The notes: a model not told the origin generated them from the letters alone. Counted from the stretch's first letter, positions 38,001 through 47,879 are shown. The stretch is DNA of 64,000 nt from Pseudomonas sp. A34-9 (GCF_029543085.1 NZ_CP119967.1:2940501-3004500); one strand, 5' to 3'. Numbers and translations: made by a program.

Positions 38001-39890
38001 TGGGTGCAGACACTCGCCGATTCCGACCCGGTAGTCCCCCGGTCCGCGGCGATCAGGCGTCGTGCGCGGGAACTGTATCCCGCCCATTCGACCGAGCAGA
38101 TCGAGCGCTTTGTCGCGTCACTCGATGCTGACGATGTGCTGGCCATCAGGAAGCTTGAGCAGATGCGCGAGCAGTACCAGACACTGGTCGACACGTTGGA
38201 GCGCTGGACGCAGCGCGATACCTGGTATCACGAGGCAGACGGCTCAAGGCTCAAGGTTCCCCGGCACAGTAAGCACCGTGCGGCGCAGTTGATTTTACGC
38301 GCATGGCGCAAGGAAACCCGCAGCGGTCTCTTTGAGGGTCAGCTCTCCTATGACCTGTCCTTCGATGCTCTGCCACTGGGTGACCTGCCGGTGCTCATCG
38401 GCGATTTCAGTCACGTCGCGACCCTGCGATTGAGTGGCGTGGGTGCCAGCGCGGGGTTGAACAGCTTTCTGCGCAACTTCACTCACCTGCGCATGCTCGA
38501 TCTCTCGGGGAATCGGCTGACTCGCATCCCCCAGGCAATCGAGGACATGAGCGGGCTGGTCCGGCTGGACTTGAGCAGCAACCAGATTCAACTGACCGAC
38601 CGAGCGGTTCTGGCGCCCGGTACCACGGACTTCTTGCGTTCGCTCGATTTGAGTCTGAACCCGACCTTGGCGCGCACGCCGGGTTTTGCCGCGATGCGCA
38701 GCTTGCGCCATCTGAACCTGCGAGAAACCGGGATCAGCGAGTGGCCGACGGATATCGATGGACTGACCCATCTGGAAACCCTTGATCTGCGCGACAACAA
38801 AATTGTCGATGTACCGCGGGCTGTGTTCAACGCGCGCGCAGTGCTCAATCGCGGCACCAATATCGACGGCAACCCGCTGTCGGCAGCGAGCCTGAAAGCC
38901 ATCATCGAATATCAGCAAGTGCACGGCATCAGCCTCGGCGTGGTACCTGCCGAATACGTTGATGTGCTGCGTCCGGCTGCCGACAGGACTGGCGCCGGGT
39001 GGGTACGCGGTTTGTCGGATGTACCGGTGGCCAGGGCGCAGGAAGTACTGTCCTCGCTGGCCGCTGATCCGGACTCTGGAGATTTTTTCGATGTGTTCCA
39101 GCGACTGCGTGACACTGCCGATTTTTCCCGAACCCGTGCGCAACTGGGCCAGCGTGTGTGGGATGTGCTGGAGGCCGCCTGCGCAGACGATCGCCTGCGC
39201 CGTGCGCTGTTTCGAATGGCCAGGGTTGGACGGGTCAGCACCGTCAACGTCGCCGGGTTGTTCAGCGATCTTGAGGTCCGGGTGTTGTGTTATCGGGCGT
39301 CGGCGGCAGCCCGTACCGGTACGCAAACCCTCGAAGGGGAACTCATCGGCCTGTTGCGGGGGCTGTTTCGGCTAAAAGAGGTGGAACGACAAGCGTTGAT
39401 CGAGGTTGCCCGACGAGCCCAGACAGAGTCTTTGAGTTTCCGTCAGGCATTGGACATCAGTCTGATTTATCGGGTGCGGCTGGCCGAGCGACTGCAATTG
39501 CCTGCACAACCCAGAGAATTGAATGTGTTGCTCGATGCCGAGGTGTCCGATGAGCAGCTTGATCATGCCTACCGGGAGGTGGTCGAGACCGAGCAGACCT
39601 CACAACTGGCGGAGTCGATCGGCGGGCAGGAGTTCTGGGCCGAGTATCTGTTGAGGACTCATCAGAACGCCTTTGCCGAAATAATTGATCGCAGCTCACG
39701 AGCGCTGACACGGCTTGATGCTGAAACCCACCTGTCCCGTGAAGCAGCCTCGCAACAGATGGTGAGCATTCTCGATAATTTCAGGAACGACAACTTGCAA
39801 CTGTGTATTCGGTTGACCACTGAGGCGTTGGCTCGACATCCGGGGTTGACCGTTCCCGCGGCAGTTGCGCCGGATGCTCTGGAAGCTTGA
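35019..39890 (+). CDS. Giant LRR/NEL-type effector-like protein with degenerate catalytic site
   Basis: A 1623-residue protein. The N-terminal 250-300 residues resemble the dermonecrotic-toxin-like N domain (DUF6543 type) found with NEL proteins in Pseudomonas. A hydrophobic segment (VMFFASFVPVLGQVMFAVAG, about 410-430) follows. Leucine-rich repeats span about 1130-1270 (LRMLDLSGNRLTRIP, LVRLDLSSNQI, LRHLNLRETGI, LETLDLRDNKI). The C-terminal 330 residues follow the NEL (IpaH/SspH E3 ligase) layout: DFFDVFQRLRDTADFS, LRRALFRMA, LFSDLEVRVL, then LLRGLFRLKEVER. The catalytic CxD expected eight residues before the Phe of LFSDLEV is instead Ser1407-Thr-Val; the only CxD nearby is Cys1388, in the preceding helix. 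ATG at 35019 follows AAGG. There is no secretion signal; no chaperone or secretion gene is adjacent. Confidence 0.82.
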   Translation: MDVASHHSKLPSMTPAQQGVFFDLFKKQMPPWLLAASEVLRGELYESLKSSYKSRSTALEQLKAFQSPQSFCTPLLAKAMSEKLGEPFEVEGAIFQHIRSTSSLLGLRKKLVLPIDRDVLTAACENFELSETLADSYHEDSLLYVPARLTGRSSQMLSIKPHEFARLCRYLDLGKEYKKHVETLFGNDTQVASLQAASVACARDQFEVDRHIAYMREYIGADVYLMLQSVKDSQPSIKLGKNTLGYQNLQMLGVTLRGPMFIGPVSEAADEDYRCVIYIPQDPDHPLKEYSSFSAFELELSNRLRNAEFRSFFMRFISLEDRATFLTGLNWRLLNVKPSQFPYASLVVPLTGVDPEGDAKLDLFLAIFRHRAAQVRADSLLLVVPTDAEDAKTRLARLETYKSVGLNTVMFFASFVPVLGQVMFAVAGLQLLKEIYEGIDSWAHGDQEHATDCLFDTLENLILMAAFAAGGTAASKAFKTVRASGFVQGLRRVTVAPQSRRLWNPDMAAYRQPEAIPRHLPADSQGLVSRGDHRYVSLGSDAFAVNPLRGTGLWEVSSTPLSARYSPVLETNGEGAWRHDSELPQDWNTLTLFRRLGYREDQVPEARALQLIASTGINEDAMRQLLVQRGNPMAVLTDSVKRFGADAQVAAFLEQVASPSSVSLADADLQLYLLTAAGRWPRDMAIIVSAVGDGQVARYGSETASRRVKISDDALRQGKFYQPLLAALSNKERARLLGATTAEQTNQVELLASHIGSLAPRMRMALMDRLYRRADVTQQPLSEPIRSAFADLSASVADELVQHANVREWEQLADGNVPLRVAEEARRYQQIQRLNRSYEGLYLDAASGYDADLLVLDTLVHLPGWPGDVRMEILDWGVYADQRATVGPEDAPFKVVIEAYSERYQGRNKQETIVSTQPTRTRAHFFQALWESLPELSRKAIDVDGDADGTGLRQKITALALHRREAFAKVLGIEPVHADYRSPMGLADRRVEQAWVQTLADSDPVVPRSAAIRRRARELYPAHSTEQIERFVASLDADDVLAIRKLEQMREQYQTLVDTLERWTQRDTWYHEADGSRLKVPRHSKHRAAQLILRAWRKETRSGLFEGQLSYDLSFDALPLGDLPVLIGDFSHVATLRLSGVGASAGLNSFLRNFTHLRMLDLSGNRLTRIPQAIEDMSGLVRLDLSSNQIQLTDRAVLAPGTTDFLRSLDLSLNPTLARTPGFAAMRSLRHLNLRETGISEWPTDIDGLTHLETLDLRDNKIVDVPRAVFNARAVLNRGTNIDGNPLSAASLKAIIEYQQVHGISLGVVPAEYVDVLRPAADRTGAGWVRGLSDVPVARAQEVLSSLAADPDSGDFFDVFQRLRDTADFSRTRAQLGQRVWDVLEAACADDRLRRALFRMARVGRVSTVNVAGLFSDLEVRVLCYRASAAARTGTQTLEGELIGLLRGLFRLKEVERQALIEVARRAQTESLSFRQALDISLIYRVRLAERLQLPAQPRELNVLLDAEVSDEQLDHAYREVVETEQTSQLAESIGGQEFWAEYLLRTHQNAFAEIIDRSSRALTRLDAETHLSREAASQQMVSILDNFRNDNLQLCIRLTTEALARHPGLTVPAAVAPDALEA

Positions 39891-39995
39891 GGAACGAGCA
39901 ACATTGCAGGTCAGCAATGAATCAAGCCGCGGACTTGCGCGGATTGGGGCAGACCGTTTGCCATCGTGAACAATTGAGCGATATGAGAGGGGGAG

Positions 39996-40025
39996 GCCTT
40001 GAGCCCGCGCATGCGGACTCAAGGC
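39996..40025. terminator. Hairpin between convergent genes (candidate terminator)
   Basis: GCCTTGAG and CTCAAGGC enclose a 14-base loop, midway between the effector gene and the DUF934 gene. There is no clear T-tract. Confidence 0.45.
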
Positions 40026-40031
40026 TTGCAA

Positions 40032-40526
40032 TCAACGGCGACGGAACAGCGGCAGCGGTTCGTCAGTGGCGGCCTGATAGGTCACCGAAAAGTCCTTGAG
40101 ACCTTCCAACGCTTCGTACGGGTCTTTGTCCGCACGCACGGCAAAGGCGTCGAAACCACAGCGGTGCATGTAGAACAGCTGATCACGCAACACGTCACCA
40201 ATCGCCCGCAGTTCGCCTTTGAAACCGTAGCGGTCACGCAGCAGGCGGGCGTTGGAGTAGTTGCGGCCGTCAGTGAAAGCCGGGAAGTTCAGGGCGATGA
40301 CCTGGAACTCGGCGACGTCTTCACCGATTTCCTCGGCTTCTTCGTCGGCGTCCAGCCACACACCCAGGCCACCGTCGCGAGCCTTGAGCATGCGACTGTG
40401 TTCACGCCACAGTTGCAGCGGCACGATCAGATCGTCGCAGTTGCTGATCTCGTCGATGTTGAAATCCTTGGGCAGCAAGTGCCAGGTTTCGTCGACGACC
40501 TCGTTGTTCTTAATGATTCGCTGCAT
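40032..40526 (-). CDS. DUF934 protein, CysI partner
   Basis: A 164-residue protein starting MQRIIKNNEVV. It has the DUF934 pattern (LIVPLQLW, GVWLDADEEAEEI, LNFPAFTDGRNYSNARLLRD, YGFKGELRAIGDVLRDQLF). In pseudomonads this family is almost always next to cysI, where it is thought to assist sulfite reduction. ATG at 40526 lies inside the 3' end of cysI (17-bp overlap), so the two genes are cotranslated. Confidence 0.9.
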   Translation of the reverse strand: MQRIIKNNEVVDETWHLLPKDFNIDEISNCDDLIVPLQLWREHSRMLKARDGGLGVWLDADEEAEEIGEDVAEFQVIALNFPAFTDGRNYSNARLLRDRYGFKGELRAIGDVLRDQLFYMHRCGFDAFAVRADKDPYEALEGLKDFSVTYQAATDEPLPLFRRR

Positions 40527-42168
40527 AGACGCGTTCCTTGAAGAGGTCGATGCCAATACGCTGGTAGGTGTCGATGAAGCGCTCGTCTTCGGTACGTTGT
40601 TCAACGTACACGTCGATCAGCTTCGAGATCACGTCCGGCATGGCTTCCTGAGCGAAGGACGGGCCGAGGATCTTGCCCAGGCTCGCATCACGGCTGGCGC
40701 TGCCACCGAGGGAGACCTGATAGAACTCTTCGCCTTTCTTGTCCACGCCGAGAATGCCGATGTGGCCAACGTGGTGGTGACCACAGGCGTTCATGCAACC
40801 GGAGATGTTCAGGTCCAGTTCGCCGATGTCGAACAGGTAGTCGAGGTCGTCGAAGCGACGCTGGATCGACTCGGCAATCGGGATCGACTTGGCATTGGCC
40901 AGCGAGCAGAAATCACCGCCAGGGCAGCAGATGATGTCGGTCAGCAAGCCGATGTTTGGCGTGGCGAAACCGCTTTCACGCAGCTCGCCCCACAGGGTGA
41001 ACAACTGGCTTTGCTCAACGTCGGCAAGAATGATGTTCTGTTCGTGCGAGGTGCGCAGTTGACCGAAGCTGTAGCGCTCGGCCAGATCGGCGACGGCGTC
41101 GAGCTGCTTGTCGGTGATGTCGCCCGGGGCAACGCCGGTCGGCTTCAGCGACAGGGTCACGGCCACGTAACCCGGTTTTTTGTGCGCCAGGGTGTTGCGG
41201 CTGCGCCAGCGAGCGAAGCCCGGATGCTCTTTGTCCAGCTCGGCCAGTTGCGCGGTCTGGTTATCCAGCGCCTTGTAGTCCGGGTCGACGAAGTGCTTGG
41301 CGACGCGGTGCAGTTCGGCTTCGGTCAATGTGGTCTGGCCACCGCGCAGGTGTTCCATTTCCGCATCGACTTTCTGGGCGAACACTTCCGGCGTGAGTGC
41401 CTTGACGAGGATCTTGATCCGCGCCTTGTATTTGTTGTCGCGACGGCCGTAGCGGTTGTACACGCGCAGGATGGCGTCGAGGTAGCTCAACAGGTCCTGC
41501 CACGGCAGGAATTCGTTGATGAACGCGCCGACCACTGGCGTACGACCGAGGCCGCCGCCGACCAGCACGCGGAAACCCAGTTCGCCAGCGGCGTTGTGCA
41601 CCGGTTCAAGGCCGATGTCGTGGACTTCAATGGCCGCACGGTCAGCGGTCGAACCGTTGACGGCAATCTTGAACTTGCGTGGCAGGTAGGCGAATTCCGG
41701 GTGGAAGGTAGTCCACTGACGAACGATCTCGCACCACGGGCGCGGGTCGATCACTTCGTCGGCAGCGACACCGGCGAACTGGTCGGTGGTGACGTTGCGC
41801 AGGCAGTTGCCGCTGGTCTGGATCGCGTGCATCTGCACGGTGGCCAGTTCAGCCAGAATGTCCGGGATGTCTTCCACCGCCGGCCAGTTGAACTGCACGT
41901 TCTGCCGCGTACTGATGTGGGCGTAGCCCTTGTCGTAGTCGCGGGCAATCTTGGCCATCATGCGCACCTGACGCGAAGTCAGCTGGCCGTAAGGCACCGC
42001 CACACGCAACATCGGCGCGAAGCGCTGGATGTACAGGCCATTTTGCAGGCGCAGGGGGCGGAATTCTTCTTCGCTCAGCTCACCTGCCAGATAGCGTCGG
42101 GTCTGATCACGGAACTGCTTGACGCGGTCCTCGATGATCCGCTGATCGTACTCGTCGTATACGTACAT
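40510..42168 (-). CDS. cysI: Ferredoxin-type sulfite reductase hemoprotein
   Basis: A 552-residue nitrite/sulfite reductase. Two ferrodoxin-like half-domains and the siroheme/4Fe-4S site are present, with cysteines arranged as CCPGGDFC and CMNACGHHHVGHIG. Substrate-side Arg/Lys motifs such as HISTRQNVQFNW and GNCLRNVT are intact. It would reduce sulfite to sulfide for cysteine synthesis. ATG at 42168 (MYVYDEYDQR) follows AGGACTT; the frame extends further upstream but without homology. About 290 bp of non-coding DNA lies upstream. Confidence 0.94.
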   Translation of the reverse strand: MYVYDEYDQRIIEDRVKQFRDQTRRYLAGELSEEEFRPLRLQNGLYIQRFAPMLRVAVPYGQLTSRQVRMMAKIARDYDKGYAHISTRQNVQFNWPAVEDIPDILAELATVQMHAIQTSGNCLRNVTTDQFAGVAADEVIDPRPWCEIVRQWTTFHPEFAYLPRKFKIAVNGSTADRAAIEVHDIGLEPVHNAAGELGFRVLVGGGLGRTPVVGAFINEFLPWQDLLSYLDAILRVYNRYGRRDNKYKARIKILVKALTPEVFAQKVDAEMEHLRGGQTTLTEAELHRVAKHFVDPDYKALDNQTAQLAELDKEHPGFARWRSRNTLAHKKPGYVAVTLSLKPTGVAPGDITDKQLDAVADLAERYSFGQLRTSHEQNIILADVEQSQLFTLWGELRESGFATPNIGLLTDIICCPGGDFCSLANAKSIPIAESIQRRFDDLDYLFDIGELDLNISGCMNACGHHHVGHIGILGVDKKGEEFYQVSLGGSASRDASLGKILGPSFAQEAMPDVISKLIDVYVEQRTEDERFIDTYQRIGIDLFKERVYAANH

Positions 42169-42461
42169 ATAAGTCCTGTTCTCAGGCTTGGGCCATTCGG
42201 AGTAGCACTGCGTTTTCGCTTGCTGGAGTCCGATTGTGCCTCTGCAATTCTGCGCGCACGGCCGCGCACTCCCTAACGGAGCCGGGGCAATATACCCGTT
42301 TGCAGTTATGCGCAAAAGTGATGTTTGAGTATATGTAAAGAACCAAATCGCCTAACGAGAATGGCTGTCAACTAACCCACATTTGTCGTGCGGACAATCA
42401 TCGTCTTAACTGTGGTCGAGTCTTTCTGCAATCACCGATAAAACCGACAAGAGGCGATGCA

Positions 42462-42575
42462 ATGAGCAACCCGACCAAGGCAAGAAAAAGCGACAGCAGT
42501 GTCGATGCGTGGGCCATTTTGTTCCTGATCATTCTCGTAGTAGGAACAGCGGTATTCTGGGTCAGTCATCAGTAA
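42462..42575 (+). CDS. 37-residue single-span membrane protein
   Basis: A short reading frame from ATG 42462 to TAA 42575. The first 14 residues are polar and basic (MSNPTKARKSDSSV); residues 16-34 form one hydrophobic helix (WAILFLIILVVGTAVFW), ending SHQ. AAGAGGCGATGCA supplies a ribosome-binding site. The frame is intact and the amphipathic layout is typical of small regulatory membrane proteins. No function assigned. Confidence 0.7.
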   Translation: MSNPTKARKSDSSVDAWAILFLIILVVGTAVFWVSHQ

Positions 42576-42653
42576 ACGACCCATCCGGGCCCGCTTCCGA
42601 CAGATTGTCGGACAAAAACGGGATCAGGCATCAATAGCCGGTGGAACGAGGGC

Positions 42654-42659
42654 TATAAT
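42654..42659 (+). promoter_or_regulatory. Candidate -10 element of the periplasmic binding protein gene
   Basis: A perfect TATAAT lies 34 bp before the start codon of the next gene. The -35 region is weak. Confidence 0.45.
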
Positions 42660-42692
42660 GCGCGGCCATTTTTCCCAGGGCCCGGATGTTTC

Positions 42693-43766
42693 ATGTTCAA
42701 GTTTTTCCACCTCAGTCTGCTGTTGTTCGGCGCGCTGTTCCAGACCGGCGCGCGGGCAGAGTCTGTGCTGTTTTTGAATCCGGGTTCGACGCAGGAAGCC
42801 TTCTGGGTCAGCTATTCGCAATTCATGCAGGCGGCCGCCCGTGATCTGGGGATCGATCTGCAGATCCTCTACTCTCAACGCCAGCCCGAGTTGACCCTGG
42901 CGCAGGCGCGCGTCGCCTTGCAGGGGCCGGATCGTCCCGAGTACCTGGTGTTCGTCAACGAACAATACGTCGCTCCGCAAATTATGCGTCTGGCTGAAAA
43001 CAGCGGCGTGAAGCTGTTTATGGTCAATGCCGCACTGACGCCTGACCAGCTGACGCTGCTTGGCCGGCGTGACGATCGTATCGGCAGCCTGGTGCCGAAC
43101 GACGAGGAGGGCGGGTACCTGATGATGAAGGAGCTGATTCGCCTGCATCCGCCGACGCCCGCTGCTGAGCCGATTGAAGTGTTGGCGTTCTCCGGGCTGA
43201 AAGTCACCCCCTCGGCACAATTGCGCGAGCGCGGCATGCAGCGAGCGCTGGCCGAACACCCACAGATACGTCTGCGGCAATTGGTCTACAGCGGCTGGAC
43301 CCAAGAGCGCGCCTATGAGCAGGCCAGACAGCTGTTCGCCCGTTACCCGAAGGTGTCGCTGGTGTGGTCGGCCAATGATGAAATGGCTTTCGGCGCGATG
43401 CGCGCGTACGCCGAGACCGGCAAAGTCCCCGGCAAAGATGCCTTGTTCAGTGCGGTCAATACCTCACCGGCGGCCTTGCAGGCTTTGGTTGACGGGCGCC
43501 TGAGCGCGTTGGTCGGCGGGCATTTCACCCTGGGCGGCTGGGCCTTGGTCGAGTTGCATGATGTTGAGCAAGGCGTTGAGTTGAATCACTACGGCGGCCG
43601 TGACCGGCAGATCGCCTTGTTGCAATTGATCGACAAACCGCACGCCCGGCAAATGCTGGCCATGGGCAAGTCGCCGGACTACGGCGTGAATTTCCGCAAG
43701 CTCTCGGCCAAGGGGCAACCGGCGTCGTATCGCTACCCGTTCACCTTGCAGACCCTGATGCGCTGA
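42693..43766 (+). CDS. Periplasmic binding protein (type 1, sugar-like)
   Basis: A 357-residue protein with a signal peptide (residues 1-22, ending ARA). The mature protein has the fold pattern of RbsB/LuxP-like binding proteins (VLFLNPGSTQEAFW; AENSGVKLFMVNAALT; NDEEGGYLMMKELI; LVWSANDEMAFGAMRAY). No permease or ATPase is adjacent, so it may feed a remote transporter or a sensor; that is inference. Confidence 0.85.
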   Translation: MFKFFHLSLLLFGALFQTGARAESVLFLNPGSTQEAFWVSYSQFMQAAARDLGIDLQILYSQRQPELTLAQARVALQGPDRPEYLVFVNEQYVAPQIMRLAENSGVKLFMVNAALTPDQLTLLGRRDDRIGSLVPNDEEGGYLMMKELIRLHPPTPAAEPIEVLAFSGLKVTPSAQLRERGMQRALAEHPQIRLRQLVYSGWTQERAYEQARQLFARYPKVSLVWSANDEMAFGAMRAYAETGKVPGKDALFSAVNTSPAALQALVDGRLSALVGGHFTLGGWALVELHDVEQGVELNHYGGRDRQIALLQLIDKPHARQMLAMGKSPDYGVNFRKLSAKGQPASYRYPFTLQTLMR

Positions 43767-43771
43767 CCGCG

Positions 43772-43990
43772 TCAGACCCCGGCGAAATGCACCACCAGTT
43801 TGACGATGGCAAACAGCGTCAGCGCAAACACCGCCGTGAACAGAATGCCCAGCAACACAAAATGACTGGGTTTGCCATGGGTGAAGTCCCTTGCGCGGTT
43901 CTTGCCGCTCTGCACCCCGAACGCCGCCGCCATCACGCTGTGCAGCATCTGCCAGAAGGTCGGCGGTTTGTTGTCGACTGGATCGTCCAT
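43772..43990 (-). CDS. DUF2970 small membrane protein
   Basis: A 72-residue protein with the DUF2970 layout: FWQMLHSVMAAAFGVQSG near the N-terminus, a basic linker and one C-terminal membrane helix (FVLLGILFTAVFALTLFAIV). Role unknown. It is convergent with the binding-protein gene, with 5 bp between stops. Confidence 0.87.
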   Translation of the reverse strand: MDDPVDNKPPTFWQMLHSVMAAAFGVQSGKNRARDFTHGKPSHFVLLGILFTAVFALTLFAIVKLVVHFAGV

Positions 43991-44058
43991 AAATCCCTCG
44001 TCTGCCGTGTGTGTCAGACAAGCATAGCCAACCGTTTCAAGGGCACCGCAAAAACACG

Positions 44059-44149
44059 TGTGGGAGCGAGCTTGCTCGCGAAGGCGTCGTGTCAGTCAAC
44101 ATCTAGGTTGAATGATCGACCGCTTTCGCGAGCAGGCGCGCTCCCACAG
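44059..44149. repeat. REP doublet, family A variant
   Basis: TGTGGGAGCGAGCTTGCTCG and CGAGCAGGCGCGCTCCCACA form an inverted pair. It lies between the DUF2970 gene and metH. Confidence 0.85.
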
Positions 44150-44168
44150 GGTGTTGCGTCAGGCTGGA

Positions 44169-47100
44169 TTAGTTGTCGTAACCTAGGTTCGGCGCCAGCC
44201 AGCGCTCGGTCACGCTCAACTCCTGACCTTTACGCGAGGTGTAGCTCTGCACCTGATCCTTGTCGACCTTGCCCACGGCAAAGTACTGCGCCTGCGGATG
44301 GGCGAAGTACCAGCCGCTGACGGCGGCGGCCGGGAACATCGCATAGTGTTCGGTGAGGAACACACCGCTGCGGCCGGCACGCATTTCTTCGGCCTCCGGA
44401 TCGAGCAAGGCAAACAACGCGGCCTTCTCGGTGTGATCCGGGCACGCCGGGTAACCCGGAGCAGGGCGGATGCCGCTGTATTGCTCTTTGATCAGCGCCT
44501 CGTTGTCGAGCACTTCGTCCTTGGCATAACCCCAGTGCTCTTTGCGCACTTGCTGGTGCAGCCACTCGGCGCAGGCCTCGGCCAAACGGTCGGCCAGAGC
44601 CTTGACCATGATCGAGTTGTAGTCGTCGCCCGCGTCCTGATAAGCCTTGGCCACTTCTTCGGCGCCAATGCCGGCGGTGGTGATGAAGCCCCCGACGTAG
44701 TCAGTCACTTCGCTGTCCTTCGGCGCGACGAAGTCGGCCAGCGAGAAGTTCGGCTTGCCGTCGGTCTTGATGATCTGCTGGCGCAGGTGATGCAGCTTGG
44801 CCAATGGCTGGCCGTCATCGCCGTACAGTTCGATGTCGTCATCATGCACCTGATTGGCCGGCCAGAAGCCGAACACCGCACGGGCGCTGATCAGCTTCTC
44901 GTCGATCAGTTTGGCGAGCATTTCCTGCGCGTCCTTGTACAGCGCGGTGGCGGCTTCACCGACCACCTCGTCTTCGAGGATGCGCGGGAACTTGCCGGCC
45001 AGATCCCAGGAGATGAAGAACGGCGTCCAGTCGATGTATTCGGCCAGCACCTTGAGGTCGATGTTGTCCAGTACCTTGCTGCCGGTGAACGTCGGTTTGA
45101 CCGGCTCGTAAGTGGCCCAGTCGAACTGTGGCTTCTTGGCGATGGCCGCGGCGTAGCTCAGGCGCTCGGTTCGGGCGCTGCGGTTGGCGGTGCGTTCGCG
45201 CACTTCAACGTATTCGGCACGGGTTCTCTCGACGAAACCGGCCTTCAATTCTTTCGACAGCAACTGCGTGGCCACGCCGACCGCGCGCGAGGCATCGGTG
45301 ACGTAGACCACGGCGTCGTTGCTGTACTTCGGCTCGATCTTCACTGCGGTGTGCGCTTTGGAGGTGGTCGCGCCACCGATCATCAGCGGCAGGTGGAAGT
45401 CCTGACGCTGCATCTCACGGGCAACGTGAACCATTTCATCCAGCGACGGTGTGATCAGGCCGGAGAGGCCGATGATGTCGCACTTCTGCTCCTTGGCGAC
45501 CTGCAGAATCTTCTCTGCCGGGACCATCACGCCGAGGTCGACGATGTCATAGCCGTTGCAACCGAGCACCACGCCGACAATGTTCTTGCCGATGTCGTGC
45601 ACGTCACCCTTGACGGTTGCCATGAGGATCTTGCCCTTGGCTTCCGGCTTGTCGCCTTTTTCCAGCTCGATGAACGGGATCAAGTGGGCCACGGCCTGTT
45701 TCATCACGCGGGCGGACTTCACCACTTGCGGCAGGAACATTTTGCCGGCGCCGAACAGGTCGCCGACGATGTTCATGCCCGACATCAGCGGGCCTTCGAT
45801 CACCTCGATCGGGCGGGCGAACGACTGGCGCGATTCCTCGGTGTCTTCAACGATGTGGGTGGTGATGCCCTTGACCAGCGCATGCTCCAGACGCTTGTTG
45901 ACGTCCCAGTTACGCCACTCTTCGGTCTCGGCTTCCTTGACGCTGCCGTCGCCCTTGTACTTGTCGGCGATGGCGAGGAGGGCGTCGGTGCCTTCCGGCG
46001 TGCGGTTGAGGATCACGTCTTCAACAGCGTCGCGCAGCTCGACCGGGATCTGGTCGTAGATCTCCAGTTGACCGGCGTTGACGATGCCCATGGTCAGGCC
46101 CGCGCGGATCGCGTACAGCAGGAACACCGAGTGGATCGCCTCGCGCACCGGATTGTTGCCGCGGAACGAGAACGACACGTTGGAGACGCCGCCCGACGTC
46201 AGCGCATACGGCAGTTCGTCGCGGATGTAGGCACAGGCGTTGATGAAGTCCACAGCGTAGTTGTTGTGTTCTTCGATACCGGTGGCCACAGCGAAGATGT
46301 TCGGGTCGAAGATGATGTCTTCCGGCGGGAAGCCGACCTCGTTGACCAGAATGTCGTAGGAGCGTTTGCAGATTTCTTTTTTGCGCGCTTCGGTGTCGGC
46401 CTGGCCGGCTTCGTCGAACGCCATCACCACCACGGCCGCGCCGTAGCGCTTGCACAGTTTGGCGTGATGGATGAACTGCTCGACGCCTTCTTTCATGCTG
46501 ATCGAGTTGACGATGCCCTTGCCCTGAATGCACTTGAGGCCGGCTTCGATCACTTCCCATTTCGACGAGTCGATCATGATCGGCACGCGGGAGATGTCCG
46601 GTTCACCGGCGATCAGATTGAGGAAGGTCACCATGGCCTTCTTCGAATCGAGCATGCCTTCGTCCATGTTGATGTCAATCACCTGCGCGCCGGCTTCGAC
46701 CTGTTGCAGGGCGACTTCGAGGGCTTCGGTGTAGTTGTCTTCACGGATCAGCCGGGCGAATTTCGCCGAGCCGGTGATGTTGGTGCGCTCGCCGACGTTG
46801 ACGAACAACGAGCTGCGATCGATGGTGAACGGCTCCAGACCCGAGAGACGGCATGCCTTTGGAATGTCCGGAATCTGGCGCGGCGCGTAACCGGCCACGG
46901 CTTTGGCGATGGCTTCGATATGCCCCGGCGTGGTGCCGCAGCAACCGCCGACGATGTTGAGGAAGCCGCTTTGGGCGAATTCTTCGATGACTTTGGCGGT
47001 TTCCGACGGCAGCTCGTCGTACTCGCCGAATTCGTTCGGCAAACCGGCGTTCGGGTGCGCGGACACGTGGGTGCTGGCCTTGTTCGACAGCTCTTCCAGG

Positions 47101-47879
47101 TACGGGCGCAGCTCACTGGCGCCGAGCGCGCAGTTGAGGCCGACGGAAATTGGCTTGGCGTGTGCAACGGAGTTCCAGAACGCTTCGGTGGTCTGGCCCG
47201 ACAGGGTCCGGCCGGAGGCATCGGTGATGGTCCCGGAAATCATGATCGGCAGTTCGAGGTGCAGCTCTTCGAACACGCCTTGCACGGCGAAGATCGCCGC
47301 TTTGGCGTTGAGGGTGTCGAAAATGGTTTCGATCAGGATCAGGTCGGCGCCACCCTCGATCAGGCCTTTGGTGGCTTCGGTGTAGTTCTCCACCAGCTCA
47401 TCAAAGGTGACGTTGCGATAGCCCGGGTTGTTGACGTCCGGCGATAGCGAGCAGGTGCGGCTGGTCGGGCCGAGCACGCCAGCAACGAAGCGCGGCTTGG
47501 CCGGGTTCTCGGCGGTCTTGGCGTCGGCAATCTTGCGGGCCAGGCGTGCGCCTTCTACGTTTAACTCGTAGGCCAGTTCTTCCATGCCGTAGTCGGCCAT
47601 GGAAATGCGCGTGGCGTTGAAGGTGTTGGTTTCGAGGATGTCGGCGCCGGCATCCAGATAGGCTTTCTCGATGCCGCCGATCACGTCCGGACGGGTGATC
47701 ACCAGTAGATCGTTGTTGCCCTTGACGTCACTCGGCCAATCGGCGAAGCGTTTGCCGCGATAATCCTGCTCTTCGAGCTTGTAGCTCTGGATCATCGTGC
47801 CCATGCCGCCATCGAGTATCAGGATGCGCTCTTTGAGAGCTTGCTTGAGAGCTTGAAGGCGGACGCTGCGATCGGACAT
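44169..47879 (-). CDS. metH: Cobalamin-dependent methionine synthase
   Basis: A 1236-residue MetH with all four modules in order. The homocysteine domain (1-330) ends in [10 protein letters not shown]. The methyltetrahydrofolate domain (about 355-640) has [11 protein letters not shown] and MIDSSKW. The B12 domain (about 650-900) has the base-off motif [20 protein letters not shown]. The AdoMet reactivation domain (about 915-1236) has [15 protein letters not shown]. It transfers the methyl group of 5-methyl-THF to homocysteine. The length is full and no catalytic motif is missing. No riboswitch is evident in the 155 bp to the divergent cti gene. It depends on the cofactor made by the cob genes at the right of the window. 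Confidence 0.97.
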   Translation of the reverse strand: MSDRSVRLQALKQALKERILILDGGMGTMIQSYKLEEQDYRGKRFADWPSDVKGNNDLLVITRPDVIGGIEKAYLDAGADILETNTFNATRISMADYGMEELAYELNVEGARLARKIADAKTAENPAKPRFVAGVLGPTSRTCSLSPDVNNPGYRNVTFDELVENYTEATKGLIEGGADLILIETIFDTLNAKAAIFAVQGVFEELHLELPIMISGTITDASGRTLSGQTTEAFWNSVAHAKPISVGLNCALGASELRPYLEELSNKASTHVSAHPNAGLPNEFGEYDELPSETAKVIEEFAQSGFLNIVGGCCGTTPGHIEAIAKAVAGYAPRQIPDIPKACRLSGLEPFTIDRSSLFVNVGERTNITGSAKFARLIREDNYTEALEVALQQVEAGAQVIDINMDEGMLDSKKAMVTFLNLIAGEPDISRVPIMIDSSKWEVIEAGLKCIQGKGIVNSISMKEGVEQFIHHAKLCKRYGAAVVVMAFDEAGQADTEARKKEICKRSYDILVNEVGFPPEDIIFDPNIFAVATGIEEHNNYAVDFINACAYIRDELPYALTSGGVSNVSFSFRGNNPVREAIHSVFLLYAIRAGLTMGIVNAGQLEIYDQIPVELRDAVEDVILNRTPEGTDALLAIADKYKGDGSVKEAETEEWRNWDVNKRLEHALVKGITTHIVEDTEESRQSFARPIEVIEGPLMSGMNIVGDLFGAGKMFLPQVVKSARVMKQAVAHLIPFIELEKGDKPEAKGKILMATVKGDVHDIGKNIVGVVLGCNGYDIVDLGVMVPAEKILQVAKEQKCDIIGLSGLITPSLDEMVHVAREMQRQDFHLPLMIGGATTSKAHTAVKIEPKYSNDAVVYVTDASRAVGVATQLLSKELKAGFVERTRAEYVEVRERTANRSARTERLSYAAAIAKKPQFDWATYEPVKPTFTGSKVLDNIDLKVLAEYIDWTPFFISWDLAGKFPRILEDEVVGEAATALYKDAQEMLAKLIDEKLISARAVFGFWPANQVHDDDIELYGDDGQPLAKLHHLRQQIIKTDGKPNFSLADFVAPKDSEVTDYVGGFITTAGIGAEEVAKAYQDAGDDYNSIMVKALADRLAEACAEWLHQQVRKEHWGYAKDEVLDNEALIKEQYSGIRPAPGYPACPDHTEKAALFALLDPEAEEMRAGRSGVFLTEHYAMFPAAAVSGWYFAHPQAQYFAVGKVDKDQVQSYTSRKGQELSVTERWLAPNLGYDN

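Noticed and set aside
36156..38087. 643-codon minus-strand frame opposite the NEL-like gene
   Set aside because: The plus-strand protein has LRR and NEL-type features running through this stretch.
44298..47447. 1049-codon plus-strand frame opposite metH
   Set aside because: It is antisense to a full-length, motif-complete MetH; its length is explained by codon bias on the opposite strand.
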